64,000 nucleotides of DNA, taken from Stenocarpella maydis. Taxonomy: Eukaryota; Ascomycota; Sordariomycetes; Diaporthales; Diaporthaceae. The notes beneath the pieces were generated by a model. It was not told the origin of the DNA, ran no database searches, and saw nothing but the letters and a program-made list of their open reading frames with translations. The stretch spans positions 1-64,000 of the forward strand of contig NQMI01000198.1 of the NCBI GenBank assembly GCA_002270565.1, written 5' to 3'. Shown here one piece after another: positions 12,275 through 24,431 of this stretch. Position 1 is the first letter of the stretch. Each line of letters opens with the position of its first letter. Made by a program: the position numbers and the translations under genes.

Positions 12275-13448
12275 CTAGATCTGGGACAGCACCTTGAGGA
12301 GATCGCTTGTCACACCCATGGCGGTGACTTCACCGCCGGCACCAGCGCCCTGGATGATCAGAGGGTTGCTTCCGTACCGCTTAGTGTAGAAGCTGATAAT
12401 GTTATCGGAGCCCTTGAGCGCTGCGATGGGGTGTGACCGGTCGAACTTCTCGAGGCCCACCTTGACCTGCTTGCTGGCCATGTCGATGCTACCAACGAAC
12501 CGGACCACCTTGCCCTCATTCTCGGCAGACGCCTTGACCTCCTCCATCTGGGAGTCGAACTCGGGCAGCCTCTGCAGGAACTCGTCGCCGCTGGCCACGG
12601 ACTCTAGCTCCTTGGGGATCAGGCTCTGTACGGGGAAGGAGGTGGGCGACTCGACGGGCAGGCCCGCCAGGCGCGCGAGGATGGTCAGCTTGCGCGCCAC
12701 GTCCAGGCCGTTGAGGTCGTCCCGGGGGTCGGGCTCCGTGTAGCCCAGTTCCTTCGCCTTCTTGACCTCGGCGGACCACTTGCCGCCGGCTCCCTCGGTG
12801 GGGGCAAACGAGTTGAAGAGGAAGGACATGGTGCCGCTGAAGACGCCCTCGACGCGCGTGACCTCGTCGCCTGTGGCCACCAGGTCGTTGAGCGTCGAGA
12901 TGACGGGCAGGCCCGCGCCGCAGCTCGACTCGTGGTAGACCTTGGTCCCGCTGGCGGCGGCGGCGCCGAAGATGTCCTGCCACAGCTTGTAGCTGCCCGA
13001 GAAGGCCTTCTTGTTGGGGGTGACGACGCTGACGCCGCGGCTAAGGAAAGCCGGGTATGAATCGGCGACGTCCTGGCTGCTGGTGTTGTCGATGAGCACG
13101 GCCTTGGATCCGCCGGGCACGGAGGCGAGGTACTCGACGACCTTGGGCAGGGCGGGCGGGGCGCCGACGCTGTTGGTTTGGAGCTGTGAGATGGCGCTGG
13201 GGATGTCGAGGGCGGTGTAATTGCTGTGGTAGAGGGACTTGGAGGAGGTGGAGATGTAGCAGAGGATGAGCTTGGGGCCCGACTGGCGCTTGGCGAGCTG
13301 CTCGAGCTGCGACAGGAAGGCCTTTCCTACGCCGCCGGCACCTGCGTACACCTGGTGGTTAGCACCTCAAGGGGCGGAAGCTGCAGAGCATACAGATATA
13401 TGACCACGAACCTATGATGCCAATGTAGACTTGCTTTGCTGAGGCCAT
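12275..13448 (-). CDS. hom6: Homoserine dehydrogenase
   Basis: Two exons (13448-13412 and 13341-12275, minus strand) give 367 residues, the usual length of the fungal monofunctional enzyme. The 70-nt intron begins GTTCGT and splits the Gly codon of the dinucleotide-binding loop; joined, the N terminus reads YIGIIGAGGVGKAFL, a Rossmann GxGxxG. Downstream are the NAD(P)-side motif LIDNTSSQDVADSYP, VSVVTPNKKAFSG, and the family signature around residues 190-230 (FSGTMSFLFNSF, then GYTEPDPRDDLNGLDVARK), including the Lys and Asp residues used in catalysis. It reduces aspartate semialdehyde to homoserine in the cytosol, feeding threonine, isoleucine and methionine. It is transcribed divergently from trm8 across 459 bp. 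I did not find a clear CPC1/Gcn4 TGACTCA site there. Confidence 0.96.
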
Positions 13449-13907
13449 CTTGAAAGGTCAATTGGTGCTGATGATCGAATGGGAGGTGCGAGAAGAGGTT
13501 CAAGGTGATCAGGCTCTAAATAGTGCGGTAGTGACAGTGTCATTGGGAATACGTGTGAGGATGGAGGGGTCACAAGGTTGGTTGACATTGAAAATTGTCC
13601 AGCCGCAGGCGAGCCGATCGCGGGGCCAAAGGTAACAGACAGAAGGTACCTAGGTATCTTTCCAACTGCCCAAGGTTCAAGCCCGGCCCGCCTAGAGTGG
13701 CTGCATGTACCAGTTGGCCTAGGCTACCTACCTACTTAATAAGTAAGTACTTAGGTGCTTTGCATGTGGTGTCCAGCCAAATTTCAATGCTCCGTCCGGC
13801 TTGTGAAGATGGCTTGCTGACGATGAGCCCAACCTCTTCGCAACCCAACCAGCGGCATACAATCTATTTCGTTTTGCACTGAGGATAGCCTCCGAGTACA
13901 TCTCATC
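13449..13907. promoter_or_regulatory. Shared bidirectional promoter hom6/trm8
   Basis: This is 459 bp between the start codons of two divergent genes. It holds a GGTACCTAGGTA palindrome near 13646-13656. A second symmetric tract at 13726-13757 is built of TACCTACCTA, then ACTTAATAAGT, then AAGTACTT. No nuclear transcription-factor site is certain. The spacing implies overlapping regulatory DNA for methionine/threonine synthesis and tRNA modification. Confidence 0.55.
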
Positions 13908-14913
<1,006 letters not shown>

Positions 14914-15361
14914 GGGGCAGCCGCGACGGAAAGCGGCAGGACAGAGGACTCAGAGGATACCCAAATCAATATTGCAACATGGTGAGAAGATAGTCATCAG
15001 CATCGACGGAATCCAATAGATGCCACTTCGTCTAAAGAGCCCAGCAAAGTGCTCGTGCGACGTGATCGACAGTCCAAATTGTGTGACCTGCACTGTACCG
15101 CATGTCCAACGGCAGTTGTTGCAGCTGTTGCATTTGCCGTCCTGCCTGTGTACTCTGTACAGTGTGCACTCGGGACGTGGGCACGGCTCCTCCCGCATCT
15201 CGTCGGGCCAGGGCCGCGTCGAGTGCAATCATCCATCGATAAGCTGCTCGAACCGGGGCTGCCTACATCATCACAAGCCCCCCCCCCCAAATGCCCGCCC
15301 TGACGCGTCGAACCATGCGGTGGCTCTCACGATCTGGCTCTGGCTCTTCGATGAATGGACT
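14914..15361. other. Intergenic trm8 to nexin gene
   Basis: The frame of the next gene stays open upstream to about 15020 without a stop, so a start earlier than 15362 is formally possible. The residues there are Cys/His/Pro-rich and do not look like a protein, while 15362 begins directly before the membrane anchor. I see no other feature. Confidence 0.5.
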
Positions 15362-18300
15362 ATGGCCCTGAAGGGTAGAGATGTGATTCTTGCTGGTATT
15401 GCAAGTTTTATCGCCTGGGGCTACGCCACCCACTGGCTTCCTGCCATCCGCTGGGCCGGTCATGCCTTTATCGCCGGCTTCCTGACCTCCTTGGCCTTCG
15501 TGCTGGCCATCACCCTGCTGCTGTCCAAGGGCCTCGACCACAAGAACCGGAGGTCGTCGCCCCGGCCAGACGGCCCAAGGTTCCTCGGCCGGGGCCAGTG
15601 GAGCAGCGAGCTCTCTGCGCTGCGGCAAAGACGTGCTTACGAGAAGAAGCCGCTTTGCGACTCCTCGACAAAGATCTCCCAGGCCCTTGACGACGTCCTG
15701 GACCTGATCACGCGCGACTTTGTGTGTTCTTGGTATTCAAAGATCAGCGAGAACCCCGTATTCAGGAACGAAGTGGACAAGGCGATCCGATGCGCGCTCG
15801 GCGAACTAAGAGAACGGCTGGCCACGTTGGACCTGCCCGAGGTCCTCACCACCAGAATCGTTCCCATCTTGACGGCCCACTTCCACGACTTCAACGACGC
15901 CGAGAGGGCTATACGTGGCCATAAACTTAATCGGTCGGTCACGGAATCGGAGGAGCTCGATCTGGCCATTGCATCGAAATACAGAGATGGGAAGATCCAC
16001 CCTGCCGCCAGCCTGTCGTACTCGGACCTGAAGCTCACACAGCAGGACTACCTTCGGCAAGCCACCAACAAGATCCTCCCACACGTGCTGCCAGACAATG
16101 TGATTAGCAGTCGAGCTGTTTCCAGTTTGATCCGCGAGATCGTCGCCTGCGCTGTCTTGTTTCCCGTTCTACAACTCTTATCTGACCCTGATACCTGGAA
16201 TCAGCTGATGGAGAACTATGGGCGGGGCATGCTCCAGGACCGCTCTACGGTCAGGAAATTGCGCGCAGCTCTAGACCAGCACGCGCCATCTCCGAAGCCC
16301 GGCAGGCCGCCACAATTCCCGCGTTTAGCACCCGGCGACAGCGAGAGGAGGTTCGAAAGATTCATTAGGACTGTCCGGAAGGTGAACAACTTATCGGATG
16401 CGAGGCGTTTCAGAAGCGAGGTGACTAGCCAGCTCAAGAGGGACTCGCAGCAAGACGGCCAGGATCCTGTTTACCTTCGTCGCCTAGATATGGGAAAGAG
16501 ACTCTTGGACCAAAGGGTGCAGTATCTTGCTGCTGGCGGGGACAAGAGAGGCATGTCGTTCTCGGCAGACCTGTGCTCCAGCACCCCCACAGAGTCGAGG
16601 TTGGAGAACGCGTCGCTCGCGGAACTGCTTCGTGATGCTTCGGGGCTCTCTTACTTCATGGAGTACATGGACAGGCAACGACTGATGACCCTTGTGCAGT
16701 TCTGGCTGGTCGTTGACGGATTCCGCAACCCTCTGGAGGAGTTCCACGATGACGATACACTCCCACTTACGCTCCCACCGTGGACCGAATCGGACAGGCT
16801 GGATCTTGCCCAGATCGAGCAGGCCTATCTGTCTAAATCGGAGTTGAAAGTACCAGAACAGTCCAAGCGAACGGTGCGAGAATTCCTCGAGGCCAAGAAG
16901 AGGGCAACCCCAGAACAATTCTACAGAGCGCGACGAGCGATACTACGTGCCCAGAATGCCGTCCTTGAGGAAATGCAATCGAGGCATTTCCCAAACTTCA
17001 AGAAGTCGGACTTGTGGTACAAGTGCCTCGCGGCAGAAGAGGCTTCTCAGAATAAGCTCCAGCCTGTCGGTAGGCTTTCCGGGGAACTCAAGTCCCCCAC
17101 CCTGAATAGGGCGGCCAGCGCCTTTGCTGGCAAGCCAAACCCGCTCTCTCGATTGGGCCCAAAGCTCGGCGCAAGGCTACAGAGCCGACGTGCTGAGTCC
17201 TCTTCGGACTTGAGATCCTCCAGTACTAGTCTCACTCCCTTGGACGTTGCGGCGGAACCTCGCAGGTCAGCGGAGGCTCGGAGATCTCTAGATGCCAGGC
17301 GATCCTATGATAACACGTCCCCTAACCCACTTTTTGATGACGAAGAATTTGAACACGACGGGCTTGCGGAGAGCGTCACAAGCCTGGACCAGAACACAGG
17401 GCCACAACCGCCGGACAAGACGGTCGTTGCGGCCATGGAGGAGGCTCTAAGCAACATCTTGGAGGATACGCGGCCAGCCACCTCGGAAGACTTGAGGCAG
17501 GCCCTTTTCGGAGAGGGGGACGCAGACTCGCTCTTGTTTTCGGACCAGGATACCAACTCCAAACGTGGCTCTCTTGACGCCGGTCGCTCGGGTAAAGAGC
17601 CGGAGAAGCCTAGCCTCTCGTCCCTTGGCCTCGTCAGTGCTCATTCTCGCATTGGTGTGTTCGTGGACGATGACCTTTTTGGAGACGAGAACAAATACCT
17701 GTCCGACGAGCATGATGAGGAGGAAGGGTCCGGAAAAGATGACGACGTGGGCGATATCCACGAGGCCGCACCGGGAGATCTCGGGTTGGCCGAAGCAGTC
17801 ACTGTCCTCACGACTGACATCGACCGGCTAGAGGCGCAGAACGCCGTTATTGATTCGCTACTCAAGAAGGCGGAACTAACGAACAACATGGCGGAATTGC
17901 GGATCTTGCGCAAGTCCAAAGCTAGCTTAGAAAGAGAGATACGGCGGAAAGAGTTGCAGAGGCAGCAATACGTCGTGCAGGAAAGCGACAACAGTCTGTA
18001 CGGCCGGTCGGTGATTAGGATCAAGGGGATAACCGTCGGGCACGAAGAAGACGGTAAAGAATTTGCAATCTACGTCATCGAGGTCTCTCGCAATGCGGGA
18101 GAGAAGATGCCCGCGGCGTCCTGGATGATAACCCGTCGGTACAGCGAGTTTCACGAACTTCACCAGAGACTACGGTCGAAATACCCTTCCGTCCGCGGCC
18201 TTGACTTTCCGAGGAGGCGAGTGGTCATGAAGCTCCAGTCGGACTTTCTGCAGAAGCGACGGCAGGCGCTTGAGAAATACCTGCGCGAGCTCCTGCTACT

Positions 18301-19066
18301 CCCTGATGTGTGCCGGAGCCGGGAGCTGCGCGCGTTCCTCTCGCAGAGCGTCATCATGCAGGACCTTGCCGAGAGCCACGAGACCAACAGGAAGGACATG
18401 ATCACGCGGCTGTACGATTCCGTGACAGACGGCATGGAGGACATACTCGGCAGCATACCCGTTCTGGACCAGCTCTCAGTCGCAGGACAGAACCTCATCG
18501 CCGCGGCCACGAGCCAGATGAACACGATGGGGCCAGGGCTACAGGGCGTGAACGGCATCATCGACCCAGCGGTCAGCAGCTCGGACGCGGTGACGGCGGC
18601 GGAGGCCGAGGCGGAGCTGAACGCGTTCGAGGCCGGGGCGGAGGGCAAGGAGCAGGCGGACGCGGAGCCGTTTGTCAAGCCGATCTGCGACATCTTCCTC
18701 GAGGTGTTCGAGCTCAACCGCGGCAACAACTGGCTGCGGGGGCGGGCGGTGGTGGTGGTGCTGCACCAGCTTCTGGGCGGCACGATCGAGCGCAAGTTGC
18801 GCGACAATGTGCGCGTGCTTGTGAACGAAGACGCGGTGGCGCGATACGTTGCGCTGCTGCGGGAGAGCCTGTGGCCCGGGGGAGGGCCTTTTGGGGCAGG
18901 CAAGAAGGCGCGGACCAGGGGTGAGAAGGCCAGGACGCGGACCGAGGCGAGCCTCATGCTAGCGACGCTGGTGCCCGACATGGCGGGCAGTGTCGTGGGG
19001 CGGGTCAACGCGCAGGCGGCGAGCAGGAGGATCTTTGCAACGCTCAACAACGAGCGGCTGAAGTAA
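15362..19066 (+). CDS. mdm1: Mdm1/SNX13-type PXA-RGS-PX sorting nexin
   Basis: A single exon encodes 1234 residues. Two hydrophobic segments lie at about residues 7-27 and 35-60 (for example FIAGFLTSLAFVLAITLLL), a hairpin membrane anchor. A PXA domain spans about 100-290, and an RGS-like domain about 416-546 (ending past LVQFWLVVDGFRNP). A disordered Ser/Asp-rich linker follows, then a short coiled coil at about 815-870. The PX domain at about 880-1000 carries the phosphoinositide motif ITRRYSEFHELHQRL and later FPRRRVV. A nexin-C domain covers about 1109-1225. This order matches Mdm1/SNX13/SNX14/SNX25, ER-anchored tethers to the vacuole/lysosome and lipid droplets. The start was chosen for the membrane anchor immediately downstream. 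Confidence 0.95.
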   Translation: MALKGRDVILAGIASFIAWGYATHWLPAIRWAGHAFIAGFLTSLAFVLAITLLLSKGLDHKNRRSSPRPDGPRFLGRGQWSSELSALRQRRAYEKKPLCDSSTKISQALDDVLDLITRDFVCSWYSKISENPVFRNEVDKAIRCALGELRERLATLDLPEVLTTRIVPILTAHFHDFNDAERAIRGHKLNRSVTESEELDLAIASKYRDGKIHPAASLSYSDLKLTQQDYLRQATNKILPHVLPDNVISSRAVSSLIREIVACAVLFPVLQLLSDPDTWNQLMENYGRGMLQDRSTVRKLRAALDQHAPSPKPGRPPQFPRLAPGDSERRFERFIRTVRKVNNLSDARRFRSEVTSQLKRDSQQDGQDPVYLRRLDMGKRLLDQRVQYLAAGGDKRGMSFSADLCSSTPTESRLENASLAELLRDASGLSYFMEYMDRQRLMTLVQFWLVVDGFRNPLEEFHDDDTLPLTLPPWTESDRLDLAQIEQAYLSKSELKVPEQSKRTVREFLEAKKRATPEQFYRARRAILRAQNAVLEEMQSRHFPNFKKSDLWYKCLAAEEASQNKLQPVGRLSGELKSPTLNRAASAFAGKPNPLSRLGPKLGARLQSRRAESSSDLRSSSTSLTPLDVAAEPRRSAEARRSLDARRSYDNTSPNPLFDDEEFEHDGLAESVTSLDQNTGPQPPDKTVVAAMEEALSNILEDTRPATSEDLRQALFGEGDADSLLFSDQDTNSKRGSLDAGRSGKEPEKPSLSSLGLVSAHSRIGVFVDDDLFGDENKYLSDEHDEEEGSGKDDDVGDIHEAAPGDLGLAEAVTVLTTDIDRLEAQNAVIDSLLKKAELTNNMAELRILRKSKASLEREIRRKELQRQQYVVQESDNSLYGRSVIRIKGITVGHEEDGKEFAIYVIEVSRNAGEKMPAASWMITRRYSEFHELHQRLRSKYPSVRGLDFPRRRVVMKLQSDFLQKRRQALEKYLRELLLLPDVCRSRELRAFLSQSVIMQDLAESHETNRKDMITRLYDSVTDGMEDILGSIPVLDQLSVAGQNLIAAATSQMNTMGPGLQGVNGIIDPAVSSSDAVTAAEAEAELNAFEAGAEGKEQADAEPFVKPICDIFLEVFELNRGNNWLRGRAVVVVLHQLLGGTIERKLRDNVRVLVNEDAVARYVALLRESLWPGGGPFGAGKKARTRGEKARTRTEASLMLATLVPDMAGSVVGRVNAQAASRRIFATLNNERLK

Positions 19067-20439
19067 GTCTTGGGGTTGCTGGCATGCTTCCACGCGTGCA
19101 GTGTTTGATATCCCTGGTTGTCCCCTCTTGCTTGGCTGCCCCGTTCTCCTGTGCCGCCCGGGGTGGCGGCTTTTACCTGATACCTAGCTTACTTTGGACG
19201 TCCCTCAGCGCGCACCTTGCCTTTACGATCATGGACGAGATCATTGATATACTCTTTAACGAGAGGTAGTATGGCCGATGTTAGACTACCCGCCGGCACG
19301 GAACTAAACGGTACGTTGCGGAAACTTGGTCTGTCAGGTAGGCGGCGTGGGCATAGCGTGGGCGTTTTCTCCGGAAAAGGTTCTCGTCTGAGAGATATTG
19401 AAATAATATGTCTTTGCTCAGCGTATTTAGAAGATGGTGTTGGGTCGTCCGGTCCCTGGGTGCTGACTTGAAGGCGTATGACGGCACCGCCCAGACGGCA
19501 TCGTGCGGCTCCAACCCACCCCATCGACCGGCTTGACCGAAGAAATTGATCCCCGGCCGGCTGGCATGGCGGGTGACTGGCAGGGGTACTGTGTTGACAT
19601 AACAGCCTCTGGACGAAGCTCGAGTATGCCGGTCGGGATTACGTATGTTAGCTGTGCCGACCGAGAAGCCCCACGTGCATGGTAAACAAGCTGATGTTGG
19701 ACGTTTTAGGATGACACAATCTCAACACCCCTCGCAAACACAGCCAGTGCTTGCTTGGGCGGTGGTGAAATCGCCGAGTCTGGTCGTTCCTGGCGCGGGC
19801 AGGCTGCTGCCGATGCCGGGTCAAGGCCGGTTGTTGTGCCCCGTTGACGGCGGACACCTGGTCCCCAAAGGTAGATGCTGAGGCTTGTCTTGTTCGGACC
19901 TTGGATGATCTGAGGCTTAGCCCGCACATGGCCCACCCCGTTGAGCCACAGTCGGGATGGTGAGACACACTGGTGGGCATGGGGGGTCCTGACGGGGGCC
20001 TCGCGAGTATTGGGCCTCGTGGAAAAGCAAAAGGAAGAAAACAAAACCCCCCAAAAAGGACCGCCGGCCGCCGGCCACAGGGTAGTTAGGGTAGGTGGTA
20101 CTGTACCATGTATGAGGAGGTATGTATCATGGGTGATGAGATAAGGATGCCCTGACAAGGTGGCCAGGGGTAGTATATCGACATACATGCCGATCTACTT
20201 AGGTAGGTTAGTCAGTACGCATATCTCGTAGACGGCACAAGGGGTTTGCGATTATTAGGAGCCCTTGGTGACTAGGTCCTTAAGATATCTACTACTGCTT
20301 ACACCTGACTGGGCCAGAGACTGAGCAGAAGAAAGCAAGAGCGATGAGCTGCGAGCGGTTGCATTTGCATTTGGCTGGGGCCCGTGCGCCTGCAAGTCCG
20401 CTGCAGTCGGCTGCAGCTTGCAGTTTGCAGTCGAAGGCT

Positions 20440-20585
20440 GGCTAGTACCTCAGGTAGTGAGTACCTGTGCAGTAGGTGGGCTACCTGATCTACAACCCAC
20501 CTAAGAAGTAGGTATGTAGTCTAGTGGGTACCGACCTTAGTGCCTAGGCAGGTAGGTAAGGTAGGTACTAGTGTAGGTAGAAGGC
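20440..20585. repeat. ACCTACCT/AGGTAGGT cluster
   Basis: There are at least eight close matches to GTACCT, CTACCT, CCTAGG or AGGTAGG within 145 bp, on both strands. It is the densest occurrence of this motif in the window and lies upstream of the SR-protein gene. Confidence 0.75.
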
Positions 20586-20950
20586 AGGTCGTCTTACAGG
20601 CCGAGCCGACCTCGACCTCGACCTCATCCCCAACCCCTCCCTCCCCGTCCCTCAGTCCCCCATCTCTCTCTCTCATTCTCCATTTCATCATCCTGAATTG
20701 CACCTTGCTGCAAAATTTGAGCGCCACTGTCGAGCAGTCAGGCGCGCCTGGCCATTGCATCCACCGTCCCATACGAGAACCAGCTCCGGATTCAACTCGG
20801 CATTGACAGACGGCATCTTGTTTGTGTGACACGAGCAACGGTTTGTCTACCCCCCCAACCCCCGTCGGCCGGGAGGAGCAGCAGCAGCCAGCCCTTGGAC
20901 CCACTGGACGAGAAAAAGGCCTGGCCTTGCTTTTTTGCCCTGAACCTGAA

Positions 20951-20980
20951 CCCAGACCCAGACCCAGACCCAGACCCAGA
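20951..20980 (+). repeat. CAGACC tandem repeat
   Basis: About five copies of the hexamer CCAGAC occur in a row in the presumed 5' leader of the SR-protein gene. In one frame they read Pro-Asp repeats, which I regard as non-coding. Confidence 0.85.
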
Positions 20981-21287
20981 AAAAACCCAAACCCAGCACA
21001 GCCCAGCCCAGCTATCTACCTGGGTCCCCTCTTTCACACTTTTCCCCACGGCCAGCCGCACTCCGTCAGCTTGCTTCCCAGAGAACCACAGCAGTCCCAG
21101 TCCACCTCCCAACGTCCGCCCGCGATAAGGCTGCCATTCCCCGTGCCACTCGTCTCTCTCCCTCCGTGTCGCCTCACTTGGCCTCGGTCCAATTCCAGTA
21201 CAACAAGAAAGAGACAAAAAAGACAGCCCAGTCCAGTCCCCCCCCGTTGCATCACCTGATCGCCTGCAAAAACAGATCGCAGCAAAC

Positions 21288-23066
21288 ATGACCGAGGTGT
21301 CATCCACCCGCCTGTACCTGGGCAACCTGCCGCGCAATGGTAAGCGCCCCATCCCAACCGCCTCACCCTTTGCGCCTCAACATGTCTGCTCCCGCGCCGC
21401 GCCATCCCGCCTCCATACCAACCTCTAACCTCGTCTCTAGCCACCAAGGCCGATGTTGAGGCCCACTTCGCGTCCCATGGCACTGGCGACATCACCGAAA
21501 TCAAGCTCATGAACGGCTTCGGCTTCATCGAGTACAAAGATGCCATGGACGCCCGTGATGTCGTCCCAGGTAGGCTACCCACAACTTTCTGCCCATCCAC
21601 CCCGCAGTTGGCTAACACTCATGCCCTTGACAGCTTTCCGTACGTCGCGACCTCCCCCGTGGACTCCAGCAACCACCACCACCACCGCCACCGTGACCGT
21701 GACCCGTCCCGCTTGAGCCTGGCTAATACTCTCTGCAACAAGATGGATCCACCTTCATGGGCGAGCGCCTGACCGTCCAGTTCGCCCGAGGTTCGCGTCA
21801 CCGTGAGAATGGCGCCCCCGGCGGCCCCGGCGGATTTGCCAGTAACGAGCGCGCGCCCCCTCGTCCCCGTCGCACTCCTCACAGGATGCAGATTAGTGGT
21901 CTCCCCACCGATACCAGTTGGCAGGTCTGTTCTTCCTCCTATTCCTTGCTGCCGGATTCACGGATGCCCGTCGCAACAGCCATCTGTGTGTCTGGATAGG
22001 TGGCCAGCTTTTGTGGGATTCGATTGTACTGCGCTCACCCCCTCCATGACGACTTACTCCCCTCCCCCCTCAGGACGACTGCAGTGCGTCTTCCTCCGGT
22101 GGACTTGGAGTTCCTGGCGTGTTTGATATCCGGACTGTTTTTGGAGTGACGTGATTGCGAGGACTCCCCCTCCCTGCTGGACTTCAACCTCAGACGCTCT
22201 TGGATGGTCCTGGATTTTTCACTTTGCTTGCCGAGGCCTGTGACTGGGATCGGCCGCTTCAATCCGCCCCCGTGCTCGAACCTGGACTTCAACTTACGTG
22301 GATTCTCTGGACGCAGGACCTGAAAGATTTCGCCCGTCAATCTGGCTGTGATGTCGTCTACTCGGAGACCGGCCGCAACTCCAATGGCGAAGGGTGATTA
22401 CCCCCCCCCAAAAAAAAAGAAAAAAAACTCCCGCGGCCACACCACACACACATACCTCATGTCCTTTTCGACGCCTCCAAGAAACTAACACAGCCCTGTG
22501 TAATAGCTTTGTAGAGTTCGAGACTGCTGCAGACCTCAAGAAGGCCGTCGAGTCCCTTGATGGACGCGAGTTTAAGGATCAGCGCGTGACGTGCATCGCG
22601 AACGTTGGTGGCCCCGCCCTGCTTTTTGTCCCATCCGGTTTTCGGCCTGTTGCTGACCTGAGCCCAGACCCAGCCCGACTTTCCTCCAAGAGATGGCCGC
22701 GGCCGATCCCGCTCACCAGGTGCCCGCCGTCCGTATCCTCCACGGGATGACTTCATCGACCGTCGCGGCCCCCCGGGCGGCTGGAGCCCGCGCCGCGACT
22801 ACCGCGACAGAAGCCCTCCTCGGCGTGACTACTACGACGACCGTGCGGCGAGATACCGCATGGATGACTACCCCCCGCCTCGCCGTGGCCCCATGGATGA
22901 CTACCCCCCTCCTCGACGCGGTCGCATGGATGATTATCCACCTCCCCGTCGCGGTCCTGTCGATGACTACCCTCCTCCCCCGAGAGACTTTCCCCCTCGC
23001 GAGGCAGGTTACCCCAGGGAAGGTGGATACTACCCTCCGCGCGATTACGACCGCCGTTACTGGTAA
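21288..23066 (+). CDS. SR-type two-RRM splicing factor (Srp2-like)
   Basis: Seven exons join in one frame to 313 residues: 21288-21339, 21441-21569, 21634-21639, 21743-21924, 22317-22393, 22507-22603 and 22668-23066. RRM1 begins TRLYLGNLPRN (RNP2) and contains NGFGFIEYKD (RNP1); it ends MGERLTVQFARG. RRM2 starts HRMQISGLP, holds GEGFVEFET, and ends DQRVTCIAN. The tail is rich in RS, RD and PPPRRG, with four MDDYPPPRRG-like repeats. Exon 3 is only 6 nt (CTTTCC); it is needed to give VVPAFHGS, which matches what I recall of fungal Srp2 proteins. The 392-nt fourth intron is long for this genome and could host alternative splicing. Expected role: nuclear pre-mRNA splicing and mRNA export. Junctions come from phase, consensus and conserved protein sequence. 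Confidence 0.92.
21634..21639 (+). other. Six-nucleotide micro-exon of the SR-protein gene
   Basis: CTTTCC is preceded by a GCTAAC branch site and TTGACAG, and followed by GTACGT. Including it restores Ala-Phe-His in RRM1. Skipping it keeps the frame but deletes two residues. Confidence 0.85.
22860..22982 (+). repeat. 33-nt coding repeat in SR tail
   Basis: Three full units and one diverged unit of 33 nt encode MDDYPPPRRGx; the fourth reads VDDYPPPPRD. The codons differ between copies, so the repeat is kept at the protein level rather than being a fresh duplication. Confidence 0.9.
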
Positions 23067-24393
23067 CTTACCATTCCAATCCTTGAACCCGCGCGGGCCT
23101 TGACCTGATTAATAGATGCGCACGATTTTCACGTAATCTTAACGAACAAGGAAAAGGCAAGGGTGATGATGGGGAAAGGGCTTTTCTTCTTCTTTTATTG
23201 GTGGATGGTCGGAATCTCTCGACTGACACGGTTGGGTTTCGGACCGTATGTTTCTGCCGCTCTTTGCACGCCTGCGTCACCGAGTCTCTGGCTTGAGTAA
23301 TGCGTTTGGGAGTTTTGGAAGACTCTTCAAGCAGTGGCGCAGGTATACGACTTGACTCTGAGCGGCATAGGGTGGTTGAACACATGGGTTGTCTGGGCCA
23401 TGGCAGCCCGGGCCGCGAGAAGAGTCAGCGGCCTGGTTTTCTGGACCTTGGGGGTGGGGGGGTTGTGCCAACCTCTGCGCCTTCGACATATGCTTGCCTC
23501 ATTCTTTTTCTCGATGCCTTGGGGGACCAAAAAACAAAAAGCACGGGTGTGTAACACGAGGCAAATCACTGGAGGAGAACTTCAAAGAGGGAGGCGTTTC
23601 CTTTTAATTTTGGACTCTTTGAATGTTCGCGAGACGAGGCCAGGATTGAAGTCTTCAAATGTTGTACGTTAGGTCGTCACGATATTATCTTTCTACTTTC
23701 GTGGCTTCAACTTAAATTGACGAATTTTGACAATCCCGGTGGTCCCTGATGTGCTTCCTTCGCCTCATGCAGGCTTTGCTACGAGCGCTGTGACCTTTTA
23801 GTTCCCGCCCATCAACTGGTCGCCGTGGGATTCATTGAATTACTCGGCCTCGTGAATAAGCACAGCTTCCGTATTGCGCTCGTGGATTAAGCCCAAGACA
23901 CAAAACCTCCCTTCTTCTTACACACAGTCCCATTGGCGAACGTTGACTACTTGTTCAAATTGCCCTGACAAAGTCCTTGATCAGGTCTTTGGAGTTGGCG
24001 TCGACCGTCTCGAGCTGAGGGACTGGATGTCGGGAAAAGGATATCTCTCGGCCAGTGTCAACATGAGAGTACATCCACATCGGCGCGAGATCAAGCGTAG
24101 AAGGCGTGGACCAGGCCAGGTGGGCTGAAAGATAGTCGCTCCTATCCGAGGCCAGAATAAGCCGGCCACTTGGCGCTCTGGTCGGATGTAGCATGCAAGC
24201 CAGAAGCGCAGATACTTGGTCATGGCACAGGCGGCAAGAAGTTGGATGTGGTTACTAAATGACAAGGTGGGCAGTAGGCCAGAGAGGCCATGTGGGATGC
24301 AAAAGAGGGGAGGGGGTCTACCAGTATGGCTACACGTATGCTCGGCCTTGTCAGCCTGTGGTTGAATAGGTGACTTGGTGAGCTTGAATTTGT

Positions 24394-24431
<38 letters not shown>

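Larger units (their letters stand above)
19067..21287. other. Intergenic region, repeat-rich, long leader of SR-protein gene
   Basis: No gene is recognisable. From 20190 to 20590 the DNA is full of ACCTACCT, CCTAGG and AGGTAGGT units. From about 20600 to 21280 the plus strand is C/T/A-rich, with a CAGACC tandem, and is likely promoter plus 5' leader of the gene at 21288. Short upstream ATGs exist in this stretch, so upstream-ORF control is possible but not shown. Confidence 0.5.

Noticed and set aside
20822..21259. Plus-strand frames with Pro-Asp and Pro-Arg repeats before the SR gene
   Set aside because: They stem from the CAGACC tandem and lie in the presumed 5' leader; no family features.
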